A DNA stretch of 64,000 nucleotides, taken from assembly GCA_030760725.1 (NCBI GenBank), contig JASWHV010000005.1, positions 92,324,622 to 92,388,621 of the forward strand, in the 5' to 3' direction. The position numbers were made by a program, and so were the translations under genes. Of the stretch, positions 32,991 through 45,046 are shown in pieces. Source of the stretch: Neostapfia colusana. Taxonomy: Eukaryota; Streptophyta; Magnoliopsida; Poales; Poaceae. How positions within the stretch are numbered: position 1 is the stretch's first letter; every line of letters starts with the position of its first letter. The notes under the pieces are model-generated. The model made no database searches. It was given only the letters and a program-made list of their open reading frames with translations, and was not told the origin of the DNA.

Positions 32991-34120
32991 TACGCCGATG
33001 GAAGAGGAAGAACCGAGTCTCTACTTGGTTCCATATGGGGCTCTACATAATCTAGCTCTCATATCCACAATAAGAGAGGAGGTTATGAAAGCTCAAAGGA
33101 AATACAAGGGCATGGCTCATATCAAAAGGAGGTTGAAGAACGGGGAGATGAAATGTTTCCGGTTAGATGATGAAGATACCTTATGGTTCAAGGACCGGAT
33201 AGTCGTACCCCGTGATAGGAGGCTGCGGAAGAAGATTTTGGATGAGGCTCACTTATCCATGGTTTTCCATTCACCCGGGGAGCAATAAAATGTACCAAGA
33301 CCTCCGGAATAAGTTTTGGTGGACACGTATGAAACGTGAAGTTGCCAATTACGTTTCACAATGTGATACGTGTCGAAGAGTTAAGGCCGACCATGTGAAG
33401 AAGTCGGGCCTGTTGCAACCGCTACAAATACCGGCATGGAAGTGGGAAGACTTGAGTATGGATTTCATCATCAGGTTCCCGATGACCTCCCACCACCATG
33501 ATTCAATTTGGGTAATCGTTGACCAATTAACCAAATCAGCACGTTTCATTCCGGTGCATACCAACTACAGCGCCAAGCAATATGGGGAGTTGTACATAGC
33601 ACGAATCTTGTGCTTGCATGGAGTTCCCCGTACCATTGTCTCCGACAGAGGATCGCTGTTCGTAGCCCGTTTCTAGGAACAGCTACACGCATCCTTGGGA
33701 ACCAAATTGATTCGAAGCTCCGCATATCACCCTCAAACCGATGGGCAAACTGAGAGGGTGAATCAAATCCTTGAAGATATGCTAAGGGCATGTGCCATCC
33801 ACTACAGTAAAAGATGGGACGATCACTTACCATTGGCGGAGTTCTCGTATAACAACGGTTATCAAACGAGCATAAAAATGGCACCTTATGAAGCTCTCTA
33901 CGGCCGGATGTGCCGCACACCCTTGAACTGGTGTGAGTCTGGCGAGAGAGTAATTTACGGGATCGATATCGTAAATGAAGCTGAAGAGCGGGTAAGGCTT
34001 ATTCAAGAAAATCTTAAAGCCGCTCAGTCCAGACAAAAGAGTTATGCAGATAGGAGACGTCGTCCTCTGGACTTCCATGTTGGGGACCACGTATACCTCC
34101 GCGTATCTCCTATGAAGGGC
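32991..34120 (+). pseudogene. Gypsy E integrase, one frameshift and one nonsense
   Basis: The tether (EEEEPSLYLVPYGAL) runs to 33288. The frame shifts near 33255 in the HLS...IHPGSNKM zinc motif and continues at 33212-33676 with CDTCRRVKADH, SMDFIIRFPM and TIVSDRGSLF. A TAG at 33674-33676 replaces Trp before EQLHASLGTK. From 33695 the core goes on with SAYHPQTDGQTERVNQILED and its Glu. Confidence 0.85.
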
Positions 34121-34507
34121 ATTCACCGGTTCGGAGTGAAAGGAAAATTAGCTCCGCGTTTTATCGGTCCCTTCATCATCATTGAAATATGTGAACCCGT
34201 GACATACCGTTTGGAGCTACCGGCAGCCTTAGCCGGAATTCATAACGTCTTCCACATATCTCAGTTGCGGAACTGTTTGAATGTTACAACGGAGATTCTC
34301 ACAGAGGGCATAGCAGATTTGAAGCCGGACCTTACTTATGTTGAGCGACCAACCCGGATAATTGATGAAAAGACTCGCGAGACTAGAAACCGGACGTTGC
34401 GATTTTTCAAGGTGCTATGGGAAAATCACACGTCCGACGAAGCTACATGGGAAAGCGAGAAATATTTACAACGTAATCATCCGGAGTTATTAGAGGCTTA
34501 TGTTTGA
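34121..34507 (+). pseudogene. Gypsy E integrase C-terminus and chromodomain
   Basis: Same open frame as 33695 onward. GKLAPRFIGPFIII, NVFHISQLRNCLN, then the chromodomain-like IIDEKTRETRNRTLRFFKVL and NHTSDEATWESEKYLQRNHP. Natural stop at 34505-34507. This module is typical of chromoviruses. Confidence 0.82.
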
Positions 34508-34554
34508 TAGTTGTCCTTCCCACATTGTTCTTAATCATGAATCTCGGGACGAGA

Positions 34555-34575
34555 TTCTTTTTAAGGGGGGTGGAA
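34555..34575 (+). promoter_or_regulatory. Polypurine tract of gypsy E
   Basis: TTTTTAAGGGGGGTGGAA directly before TGTAAAAGTCCC of the 3' LTR. Confidence 0.85.
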
Positions 34576-37500
34576 TGTAAAAGTCCCAAAACTTGTAAAT
34601 GGAAAACCTTAGTGATGAATAAAGTTGGGTTTAATCCAAGAAATGACACTTTCAAAAACTTTTCTAAAAACATGTGAAGATGGTCATGAGGGAGCACATG
34701 TATTCAAGTGTCCTTTTTATTTAAATGATCATGTAAGTGCAAAGGTGGTCATTTTAAATGAAGGATGCAAACTGTGATTGAAAACATTAACTTTGCAGCC
34801 ACCAAATTAAAAGTTTGCATCCATATTTGAATTCTTCAGGTCCAAATTATGAGGAAGGCAAATTTTGAAAAAATTTGGAGGTGCTTCGGTATGTATATCA
34901 AAGAGGCTTGTGAATTTTCATTGAAATTTAAATTCAAATTTGAAACTGAGGTAAACTTGTCAATTTGCCAAATGGGGTTTCAAACTTGAGCTCCACATGA
35001 GTGAAGTTTGCACTGTGCCAAAAATTGGGAGGTCTTTTGGGAGGAACAGGGGTGGACCCCACATGTCATAGGGCCATCTAAACTTGCACTCGAAGCAAAT
35101 TCTCTATTTCTCACCCGAGCTGCCGAGCGGGCTCCGAGCGCCACCGAGAGCAAAACCTGCTGCCACCTCCTCACCGAATTAGCTGCGCTGGAGAGCTGCT
35201 CGTGGGCTCCCTTACCCCTCGACGTGATCCCTTCCAGTGACTGAGCCCCGGTTCATTGCTTTCCCCTCGCGCAAGAACAGCCTCAGCAGCTCGCCGCCGC
35301 CTCTGAAAACAGCCGGGAACCGGTGAAACTTCACACTCACCTCCACTCCGGGCTGCCACACAGCAGGGCGCGCTGGTTCTCCCCTATCTCAGCACGAGAA
35401 CAGCCCGAGTTACGGGTCCCCTAGCCCGAGCACGGCTCCTCCGCGGCGACTTGAAATAAAGCCAGCGATCGGGCACCGTGGACAGCTCTCCACAGGGACT
35501 TTCACAGCCAAGCAAGCACAGTCACGGGAGCGTCCTACCTTGGTGCTACTTCCATCCAAAACTTGGAGCAAGCCGTGAATCCTAGCGGCTTAATTTGCCA
35601 TTTTTCCCCCGGAACACCTCCACGGACCTCTCGGTATGAAACATCAAAATTCCACCTCAAGTCTTGTCTTTAGGTCACTAAACTGTGCACAGATGATCTA
35701 GACTCGATGGCGATCAATTTTACTTCACAACCCTGGCTTGAGAACCCGTGTTAGCGGCTAATTTCAAGTTTTTCCATCGACGACCATGGGGGGAACACTT
35801 GGGCACACGGTGAACCCCAACTTGCCGCCGTTTCTGAGTGATATTGAGTCCATGTCGAGTTAGCTCAGCTGAGTGTTTGGCAGGCTATAAGTGCCGGGCG
35901 ACGGCGCCGAGCTCCACCGAACGCCGCCGCACGTCGCCGACCGATTTCCGGTCACCGGCAGCCCGAGAGAACCGCACCAATGGATTTCTCATAGCTGGAA
36001 ACCCCCAGGCGGCGAGTACCGAGCCGAGAGGCGGCCGGGAAGCTGACTCCGGCGAGCTCCGACGAGATTCCGGCGAGGGGGCAGCTTGGGAGGTAAAAAC
36101 AGCCCGAGGAGGAAGACGACCAGGCGGGCCCTGCGTGTCAGTGGCAAAAATTTAAATCGCTGATCTGCTGCGGCTCCGGGATCCCGTGTGTCTGCGCGGG
36201 AAGAATCCAGTGGCCGCGTGTGGGCTGGTTTCAGCGGTTGACACGTGTGCCTGGGACCCGCGGTCAGAGTTTAATCATTTCTCGGTTTAATTTGAACTCC
36301 AAATTCAGATCAAACTTTAGAACCTCATAAATTTTTCTAGGAAGCTCCAAATTTAGTGATTCAAATTGGGTTGGATTCAGAATGAAAAACTCTATCCAAA
36401 TATGCAACCCAATTTGTATGAAAATCTATAGAAAAGTCTGGAAAATTCTTTAAAATTTTCAGCAAAAGAATTTTTGAGGGAGGTTGGTTCATCTAAAACT
36501 CCCCAAATTTTGCCAGAATATTCTTTAGGGTGATAGGGAACTCCTGTAAAAGTTTCAGCTCATTTGGAGTTGATTTGGTTAGTATAATTCTGAAATCAAG
36601 TTTCTGTGTTCAAATAAATACAGAAACAATTTCAAAGAATTTCCAAAACTTGGAAATTCAGTTCTGGGCAGTCCTGAGCTCCAACAATCCTAGGAAAATT
36701 CATGCATGCTCCCTGAGCTATGTATGAAATTGTAGTTCACTTAAAATTGCATGAAAGTGCAAATTTATTCAGAATTAATTCCTTTTTTCCTAAATGCCTA
36801 GGGAATTGTTCTGAGTGATCTACTCATTGAAATATTCTGAATTTTGGTCCAGATGAATTTCTTGTGACAAGGAACTCACATGAAAAATTTCAGCTCCATT
36901 GGAGCTCTGTATCACCTCTATACTGTTCAACCTATTTAGATGAGTAGCACACAAGTGGTGAAATGCAATTATCACTTGATCATGTTGCTTCACCCAAACC
37001 AAACCACTAGCACCAGTGTCATTTTAATTCTTAAACTGGGTTCCAGTCTTAAACTTGTATTTAGAACTTGTTAGAAAAAGTTTTACAATTAAACACGTAT
37101 GCATATTCATAACGTGTAGTGGTTAAACGTGGAAAAGTGAAGAAGTGAAGTTTAGATCAAGAAGCAAGAAGGGCAGTGGTGAAGCTTCAAGTCATCAGCA
37201 ACTAACCTCCCATTTATCTGACTTTAGTCACCTGCAAAACCAAGGAAAGCTCCGGTTTGCATTTAAGCTATTTTATAAAGTTTTTTCTTTGTTCACTACC
37301 ATGGTTCGAGTTTGTATGTGCATTAGGTCAAGGATGTTTTATACTTGCATAACCAAAATGAACCCTGGTGTCAAGGGTAGAAAGGTGTCATCGCTGTAGA
37401 ATAAGGTTGTGCTAAATAGGCTAGGACATCCGGTAGAAGACGAGTAGTTGGAATCTACTCGCGAGCTATAGTTTGGGATTACATAAGTGTGGTTGGAAAA

Positions 37501-38475
37501 GAGGCAAACTAAAGTTTACATTTCTAAAGATGAAACCGGGAAGGAGGGTTAGGCAGCGACAATACGAGGTCTTGGTCGAGTAGCTCTGCCTGTGTCGGTT
37601 ATGGACCGATGCGTGTGCCGCATCCAGGAGCAAGTATTGAGTTGTGTACCGGATGCTTACTGCTATATGGGACATAAGAAACCTATGTACCAGGTTAGCT
37701 GGATTGTAGAGGCATACCACATCGTCTCGTTAGACCTATGAGCCCGAGATGGCGCGACCGGTTCTACAGTCGAGTGTCCTGCGAAAGGTTGCCACATACG
37801 ACGTAATGAAGGACGCCGGATTTGAGTCTTCATAGGCGGGCGTATGTGTCGAGCTGTCTGGGCAGTGTTTGATTCAAATCACCGTCCCTCACAGTTATTG
37901 AGTACCGCTTGCCCCATGTTGTGACGTAGTAATCAACTTGTGTGGAAACAGTTTGCAAAGTTTTAATTGCTGCTATGATTATGGTAATTGCATGAGAACC
38001 TTGTTTGAAGTAGTGATAGAGCAAACTAAAGTTATTTTTCCACCTTGGGACATGTAACATTGGAATGAAGCGTTTCTTGTTTGATTGTGGAGTTCCAATG
38101 CTGCTGGGAGCAAGGTCACTACTTTGATGGCTAAAATCTGAAAGTTAAGGATGAACTCGTAGGCGAGTCCTTTTGCAAATTACATGTTAAGTCTTAAGTT
38201 ACTTTCATGTAGAGTTGCATGTTTAGAAGAGACGGTTAAGTCTTGCTGAGCCTTTGTGCTCACTCTTGCTATATGAGTGGTTTTGCAGGTTAACACGACG
38301 CTATAAAGAAGGTTGTCCGGTGAGACTCGAAAACTGTCGAGTCGGTAACACATGGAGAACCTAGCCGCTGCCATTTCTTCGTGTTGCTAGCGAGAGGAGT
38401 CCGTGGGCTGGACCTGTTCTTGAGTGCTTCTTAGATATTCGACGTGAGCTGTTTATAGACTTCCGTTGTAGCTAA
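34576..38475 (+). mobile_element. 3' LTR of gypsy element E, last ~160 bp missing
   Basis: Aligns with 24238-28135 of the 5' LTR. At 38474-38476 it stops in GTAGCTAAT and joins an LTR piece on the opposite strand (G); the bases AAT fit both sides. The same inverted junction occurs in the duplicated copy (about 56809-56812), so it predates the duplication. The section from 36218 on is part of the tandem segmental duplication. Confidence 0.85.
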
Positions 38476-39288
38476 TCAAACAAGAAATGCTTTGTTACGA
38501 TTCTTTTTGCACAAGGTAAAATAAATTTAATTTGCACTATCTCTAATTCATACAAGGTTGCAATACAAATTATAACACAAGAATCATCAATTCAAAGTAA
38601 TTCACTTCACTTCTTACTACATCAAGACTCAGGGTCCAAGTGTGCTCACATAACTGTGAGCAACGGTGATTCGAATCAAGACACGCCTAGACTGCACGAC
38701 ACGTACATCCATCCCTGCATTGCCACCGGCACACTCGACTTTTGTTGCACGCAGCCACCTTTCCCAAGTTCACCCACACCGGACGCGGTCCCATCGACCC
38801 AAACAGCAAGCTCCCTTAAGGTACATCCCTGCTATGAGATGTTCTTGAGCGAGTTACATCCTTCTGTACTGACACCGAGAGCCTAGGCTGATCAGAAAAG
38901 TTCCAATATGGATCTCACGAGGTACATCGGTTTCCTGGGTCCCATATAGCCAGTATGCGCCCGGTATACAACTCAAACTTGTCCAACAGGGCCAAGTACG
39001 GACGGGCCTTTACCGACACAGGCAGGTCTACACATGCACGTACCTCATCCTGCTGCATCTCTAGATCCTGCCTGGTCTCAAATTCTCATTTGTGAATGTT
39101 CCTCAATGTTTTATTCGTAAACCCGTACCAAGATCACCCCAAGCCCTAAGCTCGCGAGTAGATTCCGACTACTCGACTTTTACCGGTCCATCCAAATGAA
39201 CATTAGATGTAGCCTAACTCACTTGTCGAGGTACTATTCTACCCAATTCTCTCAGGGTAAATCTGGTAATGAAATTGGGTAGTCAAAT
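38476..39288 (-). mobile_element. LTR piece 'G', left segment, minus strand
   Basis: Homologous in reverse to E-family LTR sequence starting at the TTTCTTGTTTGATT word (38072-38086 in E). Its U5 end is missing. It contains the reverse of the ACCGT-CCCTC text shared by the LTRs. It is interrupted at 39289 by the copia element and resumes at 49049. Confidence 0.75.
39284..39288. repeat. Target-site duplication CAAAT, left copy
   Basis: CAAAT flanks the copia element on both sides (39284-39288 and 49049-49053). The unoccupied site in the right duplication unit has one copy (57618-57622). Confidence 0.95.
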
Positions 39289-40912
39289 TGTAGGATCGAA
39301 GAGCACGTGAAAAGCTACCAGAGGGGGGTGAATGGTAGATTAAAACTTCTCGCAGCGGAAACAACAAAAACCCCTCAGCAAAAAATCAATCGGTTAAAGA
39401 AACCGTGTGTGGAAGTGTTTTCAAATGTGTTCAACCATGACAAATCAAGTAGAGAGGTATAGAATCAAGTCACGGATCTAATGCAACAAGAATCACTTGA
39501 AAACACGAAGTAAAACTTGAGATACGATCAAAACATTAAACGAAGATCAATCTGTTCTACCCGATATAAAACAGATCTGCAACGCTGCAAAGAAACTCGT
39601 GTATCTCAAAAACAACAGATCCGAAGCTCGTGAAAATTTCACAGATGATAGATAATTGAGTTGTGAAGACAACCCAAAAAGAATCACGTCAATCGGATCT
39701 GTAAAACTCGAGTTATGAACGAAACACCGAAGCAACGTCGGTCTGTCCAGAAACTCGGCGAGAAAGACTTGACGAAAAACATGTCGGACGAACAAGGCAC
39801 AAAAGCTCCTCGAAACTATGAACTTTATTCAATAGAAACACAAGAGGAACAGCCCAAAGTTCTCTACCTACGAGAGCTCTGGCCTCCCTTGCTTTTATCG
39901 CCAGCCCTCAGGCTAAACAATCCAATCTAGGACTGCTACTCCTAATTGGACTCGTACCCTAACTTACCATAACTGCTCAGGACTCTCCTATTCGCAGATA
40001 GAAGCAATCGTGAGACTTCCAAACACCTTAGAAACGTACTAAACATTCCTAAAACAACTCAACTTCGTGCCTAGCACGAAATCCTATCATAACCAACTCA
40101 AATCATCCATATTTGAGCCATATCCGACTCAGCCTCAGCCTGAGTACGCAATCCAGCCAGTTGGACCTTTCCGACCAATTCTTTACGTCCACTTCTCTTC
40201 ATCACGCCCTGGAACAATGTTGCCACGTACATGCACTCCTTGCACACATGCAAACACCTTTCAACAACGTACATGCAACCTTCATATGCACTGCCCTTGA
40301 TCCAAACATGCTGCGCGACCTCCCAATCAACTCAACCACAGCTCCTCCCGAACTTGGTTGTTGGAACCTCATCTCCTCCCTGATACTAGTCCAAGGATCC
40401 CGTCACCAGCCATGTCTTGAACTCAAGCAACACCTGCACATGAATAAACAACCAATTCTTCCGAGCACAAGTCCTCGACTTGACTCACGTTAGTTCGAAA
40501 ACCACAACACCTTACATGAGCACGTCACATAAGCATGTTGCAAACCATATCAAATGATAACAGCCATAACCACCAAAACACACCAAAAACTTAGCAAATT
40601 AATACTAAGCAAACCTTCCCATAAAGCAAGTTTGAAACATTGCGAGTTAAAAGCAAAAACAAGACGCTGCAGTTCTACGAGTTGAACTTCACGGGAGCTC
40701 CCTAAAAACAAGCTCCGGACCTCACAGAAGCTCTCCGGACCTTGCAGGAGCTCTCCGGACCTTGCGTCGGACCTTGTCAACACTTGGCGGACCTAAGAAA
40801 GAACTTGTCGGACCTTGCCACAGAAGAATGTTTTGGCAATATTCAAAACTTTTAATGTTAATGCTAACTTTTATCCTAATTGCCAATGTATTCAGCACAC
40901 ATAGGTCTCACA
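39289..40912 (-). mobile_element. 3' LTR of the copia element (1,624 bp)
   Basis: TGTAGGATCG at the left end and GGTCTCACA at the right; in the minus sense it starts TGTGAGACC and ends CGATCCTACA. Near its minus-strand start (40712-40816) six copies of (C/G)CGGACCT occur. Same length as the 5' copy. Confidence 0.95.
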
Positions 40913-40925
40913 ATCTCCCCCTTGA
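40913..40925 (-). promoter_or_regulatory. Polypurine tract adjoining the copia 3' LTR
   Basis: Minus strand TCAAGGGGGAGAT directly before TGTGAGACC. Further tracts of the same kind follow inside the element. Confidence 0.85.
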
Positions 40926-41863
40926 TGAATGCATTGGCAACACCAATTAAAATCCGAACTTTGGCTTATGAAAAGTTTTGAAAAGCTTTGAAAACTCATT
41001 TCCCCCCCCTTTATTAATTTCTCCCCAATTTTTAAAATCAGAGAAGGAAGAAAGTGTATAACATATGCAAAGTGTAAAAAAAATCTCTCCTTATACATAT
41101 TTCTCCCCCTTTGACAATGTATTCAGCAAGGTTCAAAAGATAAATTTTTAAATGTTATGAGCATATTATAACATATACATACAAAACAAAGCTCATCCAA
41201 GTCATACTATCAGGTTACTTACACTATCACATCAATGAGATACATAAAGTAGTGTAAGCCATGCTAGAGATCAAATGTATTTTTCAGTTTAAGCAAGTCA
41301 TGATCTCCCTTACTCAACTATTTCAAAACCTGAAAACATGACACTTGTTGCTGCATTTTTATTGTTCATAATCATTTAAGGCACAAAGTTGATCATATGA
41401 TATTTGCAAGAGATTATATGCCGCATCAGCCTTATTCTAACCAACCAAGCCAAGCCTATGTCATTTGACAATCAGAAGCTTAAGGACATGGTTTTAGTCA
41501 TACACAATTCCTTCCAAGTTCATATCTTAGTGCAATGATAAGCAATCTCAAAAGAAGAAGTGCGATGCATGCATATTCTCTTGATCTTTTCTCAATTTTT
41601 TATTTGAAAACTCAACATGTGAGCTGATCACTTGATTAATTTTTTATGATTAAAAGCACGTGTGAGCACGCAACAAGTTCAAAACAGTAATTATTCCAAT
41701 TACTAGTCATGGCAAAAACTACAAAATGTATAACATGAGTAATGTAGTAAGAACTTTCAGCCTGTAAAAGGAATCACAAAGTCATATATGTATGAAATAC
41801 TATGCTCATATTATTTTAGTTTCAGATTCACACATGGACTTTCAAAGTTTCAAAAACTCCCCC
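40926..41863 (-). other. Copia 3' non-coding region with extra polypurine tracts
   Basis: No gene is seen. On the minus strand there are further purine runs at about 41003-41013 (AAAGGGGGGGGAA), 41101-41111 (AAAGGGGGAGA) and 41849-41858 (GAGGGGGAGT). The word AATGTATTCAGCA occurs at 40888-40900 in the LTR and again at about 41116-41128. Repeated polypurine tracts between pol and LTR are a known Sirevirus trait. Confidence 0.6.
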
Positions 41864-42067
41864 TCAATTTAAGCCATGAGGATGCATAACCCCTATTTCA
41901 CTATGAATGAAACAAAAACGAGTGAAATCCAAAGGTTTTGTAAAAATATCAGCCAATTGTTGTTCGGTATTGACATGGTGAAGCACAATGTTTCCTTTTT
42001 CAACATTATGACGAAGAAAGTGATACCTAATGTCAATGTGCTTAGTTCTAGAGTGTTTCACGGGGTT
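41864..42067 (-). pseudogene. Copia RNase H C-terminus
   Basis: HSRTKHIDIRYHFLRHNVEK and LADIFTKPLD are the standard end of copia pol. It is in another frame from the preceding part because one A is missing in an A-run near 42068. Ends at a natural stop. Confidence 0.88.
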
Positions 42068-43069
42068 TTAGCAATACAAATTGCACTAGTGTTATCACAA
42101 AACAGTGGAACACTATCTAAATCAACCCCATAGTCCTTAAGTGTTTGAACAATCCAAAGAATTTGTGAGCAAGCGCTAGCCGCAGCTACATATTCAGATT
42201 CGGCCGTGGATTGTGCAACTGAACTTTGTTTTCTAGAGGACCAAGCAACAAGTGAATTACCAAGAAAATGACAAGCACCCAAAGTACTTTTCCTATCAAT
42301 CCTACAACTCCCAAAATCAGCATCCGAAAAAGCTTTCAAAGAAACGGTTGAGGAAGAAGGAAGAAAAATGCCAAATTCTTGAGTTCCATGTAGGTACCTG
42401 AGAATCCTTTTGATGGCTTGGCGATGTGAAGCACGTGGAGAAGCTTGAAAACGTGCACAAAGACATACGCTGAATTGTATGTCCGGTCTTGACGCCGTGA
42501 GATACAAAAGTGATCCAATCATACTTCTGTATTCTTTTTTATCGATCGGGTCACCATCTTCGTCAAGTTCAAGTGTTGTTGCTGTTCCCATTGGTGTCCG
42601 AAGTGGCTTGCATTTGTCCATGTTGAAGCGCTTAAGAAGGTACTTTGTATACTTAGTTTGATGCACAAAAGTTCCTTCTTTTGTTTGCTTGATTTGCAGC
42701 CCCAAAAAGTATGTGAGTTCTCCTATCATACTCATCTCAAATTCTGAACTCATCATAGCTGAAAACTTGGACACGAGATCATGAGAAGCACAACCAAAGA
42801 TAATATCATTCACATACACTTGAACGAATAATGAGTCATTGCCATGCTTAAGTACAAAAAGAGTTTTATCAACCTTGCCCATGGTAAACCCCTTTTCAAG
42901 TAAGAATGTTTTTAACCTATCATACCATGCTCTAGGGGCTTGTTTTAGACCGTACAAGGCTTTGGACAGTTTGTAAACATGATTAGGAAAATTTGGATTT
43001 TCAAAACCCGGTGGCTGCTTACATAAACCTCCTCCTCTATGTAGCCATTAAGAAAAGCACTTTTAATAT
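42058..43069 (-). pseudogene. Copia RT palm/thumb and RNase H; YVDD reads YVND
   Basis: MYGLKQAPRAWYDRLKTFLL, then VQVYVNDIIFG, where the first Asp of the catalytic YVDD is Asn (GAT to AAT). The QTKYTKYLLKRFNMDKCKPL motif and RNase H follow: AFSDADFGSCRIDRKS, STAESEYVA, LFCDNTSA (catalytic acidics kept). The frame breaks at about 43018 (one A missing before the QPPGFE motif) and at 42068. Confidence 0.9.
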
Positions 43070-44341
43070 CTATTTGATATAACTTGAACCTTTAGATGCA
43101 GCAAATGCTAATAAAATTCTTATAGCTTCTAATCTAGCAACAGGAGCAAATTTTTCATCAAAATCTAGACCTTCAATTTGAGTGAAACCTTGAGCAACCA
43201 ACCTAGCTTTATTCCTAACCACAACCCCATCCTCACTTTGCTTATTTTTAAATACCCATTTAGTTCCAATTAATGTGTGACCTTGAGGTGGAGGTACATG
43301 TTTCCAAACATTATTTCTTTCAAAATTTTCTAACTCTTCTTGCATGGCATTAATCCAAGATTCATTAGTGAGTGCTTGTGATATATCCTTGGGTTCAAAA
43401 TAAGCAACAAAAGCAGAATGAGCATGAGAGTTTGGATCGCAAAACCTGGACCGAGTGACTTGTTCATGCAAGCTTCCAATGATTTGTTGTGGAGGATGAC
43501 TTTTGAGTACTCGGAGGGGAGTAGACACTTCACAAGCACCTTCTTCTTCATGTTCGGACCTTTGATTAGGAGAGCTTGTTGATTGAGGAAGGTCCGAACC
43601 AGCAGTAGTGACTGTTGGTGCTGGTTGTGGTGCAAAATCAGCAGCTTGATCGTTATTTACTTCCGAGTTTTCGGGCAGCAGCACCACTTCTTCATCTTCT
43701 TCAATAAAAATACTCTCCCCCTGCGGATATGGATCCGGACCTGCAATATCGGAGCTAGTACTTGGGCTAGATTCATCAAAAGAAACCTCGCAAGTCTCCA
43801 CAATTTTGTTAGTGTCAACTAAAAGCACACGGTAGCCTCTAGTATGAGATGGATAACCAAGAAACATGCCATCAACAGATCTAGCTTCAAATTTATCAAG
43901 ATTACCATGTTTCTTAACAAAGCATTTGCAACCAAAAACCCTAAAGTGTGTAACACTAGGCCTATGTCCAAACCGGAGCTCATATGGGGTTTTTCCAAGC
44001 TTAGCACGCAAGAAAACACGATTTGAGACATAACAAGCGGTTGCAATTGCATCAGCCCAAAATTTCCTAGGAGTTTGGTATTCATCAATCATAGTCCTAG
44101 CCATCTCAACTAAGGTCCTGTTCTTTCTTTCTACGACACCATTTTGTTGTGGTACATAGGGTAAAGAGTATTGATGATCTATTCCATTTTCAGCACAAAA
44201 GTGATCAAAGGATTGGTTTTTAAATTCAGTTCCGTTATCACTTCTAATTGCTTTTAATGATCCTGGGTGATCAATAGATAATCTAAGAAATAAAGTTCTA
44301 AAATGACTAAAAGATTCATTCTTAGATGCCATAAAATAAAA
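43070..44341 (-). pseudogene. Copia integrase core to RT fingers
   Basis: Begins after a TAG (44339-44341) that replaces Trp following DDYSRYS. The integrase core shows IRSDNGTEF (Asp) and PQQNGVVERKNR (Glu). GYRVLLVDTNKIVETCEVSF is the integrase C-terminal motif, then an acidic spacer, then RT start (NAMQEELENFERNNVW, KARLVAQGFTQIEG, FAPVARLEAIRILLA). The frame is lost at about 43090 (one T missing). Confidence 0.9.
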
Positions 44342-45046
44342 CTAAGAATATCTGGAATAATCATCAACAATCACAAGCACATACCATTTACCTCCGAAGG
44401 ATTGAACACGTGCCAGACCTACTGTGTCAAGATGTAAAAGTTGTCCTGGTTCAGCTGTCATGGTCATTGTGAGAGGAGCATGTGAACCTGCAACAAACTT
44501 AGCATGTCTACAAGAAGAGCACACAATATCATTATCCTTTTTAAGCTTCGGCAGCCCACGTATGCGATCGAGAGCACTAACACGAGTGAGATGATCAAAG
44601 CCTATGTGACCAAGTCTACAATGCCAAAAATATAGATCCTTTGTATCATTAGCAACTAGACACCGATGCTTAGAAGTTGACAAATCAAAATCAGCTTTAA
44701 AAACTCTTCCAAACCTAGACATGTTAAACAAAAGCTCACCTTTTGAATCTACAACCTTGCAGCAATTTTTAGCAAAGCTAACCTCTAGATTTTCATCTAG
44801 CAATTGTGAAACCGAAAGCAAGTTGTATTTCAAATTTTTAACAAGTGTCACATCTTTCAAAGTGTAGAGATTGTTTACTCTAACCGAACCTTTAGCAATT
44901 ATGGGAGTAGAAGAGTTATCGGCGAAAGTAACATTTTCTACACGTGACACAAAAGAGAGAGAGGAGAACCATTCTTTGTTACCGGTCATGTGGCGTGAGC
45001 AACCTGAATCCACAATCCAAATGTTCTCCTTCCTCAAAGGTGAAAC
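44342..45046 (-). pseudogene. Copia protease, GAG-pre-integrase and integrase N-terminus
   Basis: IWIVDSGCSRHMTG is the copia aspartic-protease active site. The zinc domain (YFWHCRLGHIGFDHL ... CSSCRHAKF) follows, then LHLDTVG with the first integrase Asp, ending VIVDDYSRYS and a stop. It is preceded by an in-frame TAG at 45047-45049 separating it from gag. Confidence 0.9.

Noticed and set aside
40067..40493. ORFs of 77 and 126 residues repeated at 48203-48629
   Set aside because: They lie in the two copia LTRs on the strand opposite to the element, and their conservation follows from LTR identity.
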